A stretch of DNA of 64,000 bases from an uncultured Roseovarius sp. (lineage in GTDB: Bacteria; Pseudomonadota; Alphaproteobacteria; Rhodobacterales; Rhodobacteraceae), in contig CANNCP010000009.1 of NCBI GenBank assembly GCA_947503145.1, forward strand, positions 116,596 to 180,595, read 5' to 3'. A program made the translations under genes and the position numbers. Below are positions 62,475-64,000 of this stretch, one piece after another. How positions within the stretch are numbered: position 1 is the stretch's first letter; every line of letters starts with the position of its first letter. The notes below the pieces were generated by a model. That model searched no databases and was not told the origin of the DNA. It was given only the letters and a program-made list of their open reading frames with translations.

Positions 62475-62763
62475 CTTCTCACTGCATAAGTCCTTTGTTC
62501 ATATAGGATTTCTCTCTCGTGGAGAGGCGATGCCACCATACATGCCACCAAAGATATTGCGTTAGAGTGCCACTGATTGCCACGACATGAAGCTTCGCAT
62601 TCCTGACGTGCGAGCGAGCGGTAAGTCTCGGTGTTGCGAAATTGATACGGTCAGCCAGCAATTGAGCTGAGTGAGACAGCCCCCGAGATCGGTTGCTATA
62701 GGATCGGTGCTGGGCAGGCTGAGATTTATCAAGCTTGGATCAGCGTTCTGAACATTGATCTAG

Positions 62764-63219
62764 GTGTGCTCGCCCACACTTGCGCGCAAACTGGCCCCTC
62801 GGCCCAAGCTGGAAGATATCGTCCCCCATTTGCTGCTCAACCGTCCGGGCGACCAGTTCGTCCCCACATGGACCAACTGGTTTCGCGCTGCCGGTCATGA
62901 AGGCTTCATAGAGGGTCAGGGAACCTACTTCTATAACACGCATATGGCGCTTCAGGCTGCAGAGTCAGGCCAGGGAATCGCCCTTGCACGAAGCTCTCTG
63001 GTTCATGCGGAAATCAAGGAAGGCAGCCTGGTGAGAATCTCGAACATTTGCCCGCCGTCTCCGGTGAACAATTACCTGGTCGGACCCGAGAGATGCCAGT
63101 ATCTGCCCAGAGCTCGCGCTTTCATTGATTGGGCAACCACGGAAGCCGTGATCGCGCAGAAGGAGTATGATCATGAGATCACTCGTGATTGTAGCACAAT
63201 CTGTGACATCGAATGCTGA
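62764..63219 (+). pseudogene. 5'-truncated LysR-family regulator (effector domain only)
   Basis: 151 codons remain: CSPTLARKLAPRPKLEDIVP, then LLLNRPGDQFVPTWTNWFRA, and ALQAAESGQGIALARSSLVH with EGSLVRIS and YLVGPERCQ. This is the second half of the effector-binding domain of a GcvA-like LysR protein. The DNA-binding domain and half of the sensor domain are missing, and homology begins abruptly at about 62764. Upstream DNA is unrelated, consistent with a rearrangement. Confidence 0.75.
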
Positions 63220-63265
63220 ACGACAGAATTGCCCAGACGTATCCTCCATGTTCTTCGAACGTTTT

Positions 63266-63592
63266 TCAATCCATGTCGGCGCGCCTGTATACGCGCTCCC
63301 CGTCACTTTCGAACATTAGCGCGAGCGTCATTCTTACCAACTCGCGAGGATAGATCGTCCGCTCTACCGCCCAGTCGCGCAAGCTAGAGTGCAGATCATG
63401 GGACATAGCTGGGCGGTGAGATCTGGGAACAAGAAAGCCATGGCGATCAAGACCATGCCTTCGATCCGAAAGCCAGCGCAACACCATAGTCCCCGGGGTA
63501 GGAATGGCTGAACTTCCCGGGAGCCACCGAAGCTCATGTCCTGCTAAATAGCGAAGTCCTGGGTTTTCCAGCGAGATGCGCTGGGGAACCAT
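63266..63592 (-). CDS. possible small protein of unknown function
   Basis: An open frame of 108 codons (start MVPQRISLENPGLRYLAG; end MFESDGERVYRRADMD). It has an ordinary amino-acid mix but no recognisable domain, and no good ribosome site before the ATG. The frame is open further upstream to 63799. Given the decayed surroundings it may be a gene fragment. Confidence 0.3.
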   Translation of the reverse strand: MVPQRISLENPGLRYLAGHELRWLPGSSAIPTPGTMVLRWLSDRRHGLDRHGFLVPRSHRPAMSHDLHSSLRDWAVERTIYPRELVRMTLALMFESDGERVYRRADMD

Positions 63593-63921
63593 TCTGGCGC
63601 GACCATATCCTGGCGTCGAAACCTCCCGTTGACGCACTTCTCTTCGCGCTGCGCTGGCGGCTATTTTAACTGGTTGCCGCGATCGGTAAACACGAAGATT
63701 TGGGTTAATCCCGCATCTCGGCCACTCTATTGCAATCGTTCGGTTCGAATGGCTACGTGGAGTCCACGTCCAGCGCGTTCGCGATTTTTCGGGTGTCACA
63801 AGAACGCAATGTGTCCTGCGTTCTCGGTCTTAGCGACATCGGCGCGATCGGTATGCGCAAATCTCACGAGTCCCTCTAGGTTGATCTCTCACGCAAGGCG
63901 AAACCCGGATGTTGCGGACCC
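63593..63921. other. decayed intergenic DNA
   Basis: 329 bases with broken frames on both strands, between the hypothetical frame and the IS fragment. I see no recognisable gene, RNA or repeat. Confidence 0.4.
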
Positions 63922-64000
63922 GGTCACCGAGAGCCCTTCCTCTCGATAGAGCCGATACAGCTTCTTGTGGTTCATGATCATACCCTTGCGTTCGAGCAAG
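63922..64000 (-). pseudogene. fragment of an IS3-family transposase (OrfB), continuing past the window end
   Basis: The minus strand reads LLERKGMIMNHKKLYRLYRE then EGLSVT, the conserved NHKxxYRLYREEGL segment of IS3-type (IS407/IS511 group) OrfB integrases. Homology breaks off at about 63922 and the frame soon ends (SATSGFRLA stop), so the C-terminal catalytic part is missing here. Confidence 0.65.

Noticed and set aside
1..64000. CRISPR arrays, defence systems, prophage or a clear new multi-gene system
   Set aside because: No regularly spaced repeats, nuclease/helicase clusters, toxin-antitoxin pairs or phage structural genes were recognised.

Overview
The window looks like a chromosomal segment of a marine alphaproteobacterium of the Rhodobacteraceae, most likely the Roseobacter group. 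The evidence is a split F0 ATP synthase operon (atpI-B-E-F'-F without the F1 genes), a DUF5928/GT14 glycosyltransferase, a DUF6478 protein, an ATP12 chaperone gene, a general amino-acid ABC transporter (aapJQMP), high GC with strong third-position bias, and many 4-bp ATGA/GTGA gene overlaps. Genus cannot be fixed from the sequence alone. Most of the window is ordinary core genome, densely packed and coding on both strands.

Layout. 0-10.3 kb: zinc-finger protein, an ABC-2 type ATPase, HIT protein, a GT14/DUF5928 glycosyltransferase facing a sulfotransferase, PfkB kinase with nth, an Ada-like repair protein, an OmpA lipoprotein and leuB. 10.4-13.9 kb: a tRNA-Pro(CGG), a decayed IS200-type transposase and an AT-richer islet with an FkbM methyltransferase, a GT-A-like protein and a GT2 glycosyltransferase, which reads as acquired surface-glycan genes. 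13.9-19.1 kb: a copper-handling pair, a 22-residue membrane peptide, an ArsR regulator bracketed by palindromic repeats, and the F0 ATP synthase operon. 19.2-30.2 kb: folC-accD-CPBP protease (minus), ilvD and conserved roseobacter genes (plus), rmuC-mutL (minus). 30.7-44.7 kb: a class A penicillin-binding protein, mlaC-mlaA, RidA-GDPD-FemAB-like-phhB, peroxiredoxin, ferredoxin reductase-rsmD, glycerate kinase, and a tightly overlapping crcB-rluC-HAD-ATP12 run. 44.9-49.6 kb: aapJQMP. 49.6-58.5 kb: a minus-strand block rpmH-rnpA-yidD-ttcA-(EAL protein)-yidC-MOSC-engB-argB, followed by a ferredoxin gene and a decayed sixA. 58.7-62.3 kb: TVP38 membrane protein, a lipoamide-dehydrogenase-like reductase and an orphan histidine kinase. 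62.4-64 kb: a tRNA-Arg(ACG) followed by decayed DNA (5'-truncated LysR gene, IS3-family fragment), probably the edge of a genomic island.

The most interesting non-genic signal is a family of short (about 50 bp) intergenic palindromes. They share a loop motif (AACCTGA..CAC..AG or its complement) but carry different, mutually complementary arms. Copies lie near 4.65, 15.2, 15.75, 26.4, 27.0 and 32.9 kb, and two of them supply or contain the stop codon of the adjacent gene. Other points are a candidate small RNA between atpF and folC, several gene remnants (hlyD, MFS permease, sixA with an in-frame deletion, lysR, IS200, IS3), and an AT-rich extra segment inside the aapM permease gene. I found no CRISPR array, intact prophage, recognisable defence island or clearly new multi-gene system.
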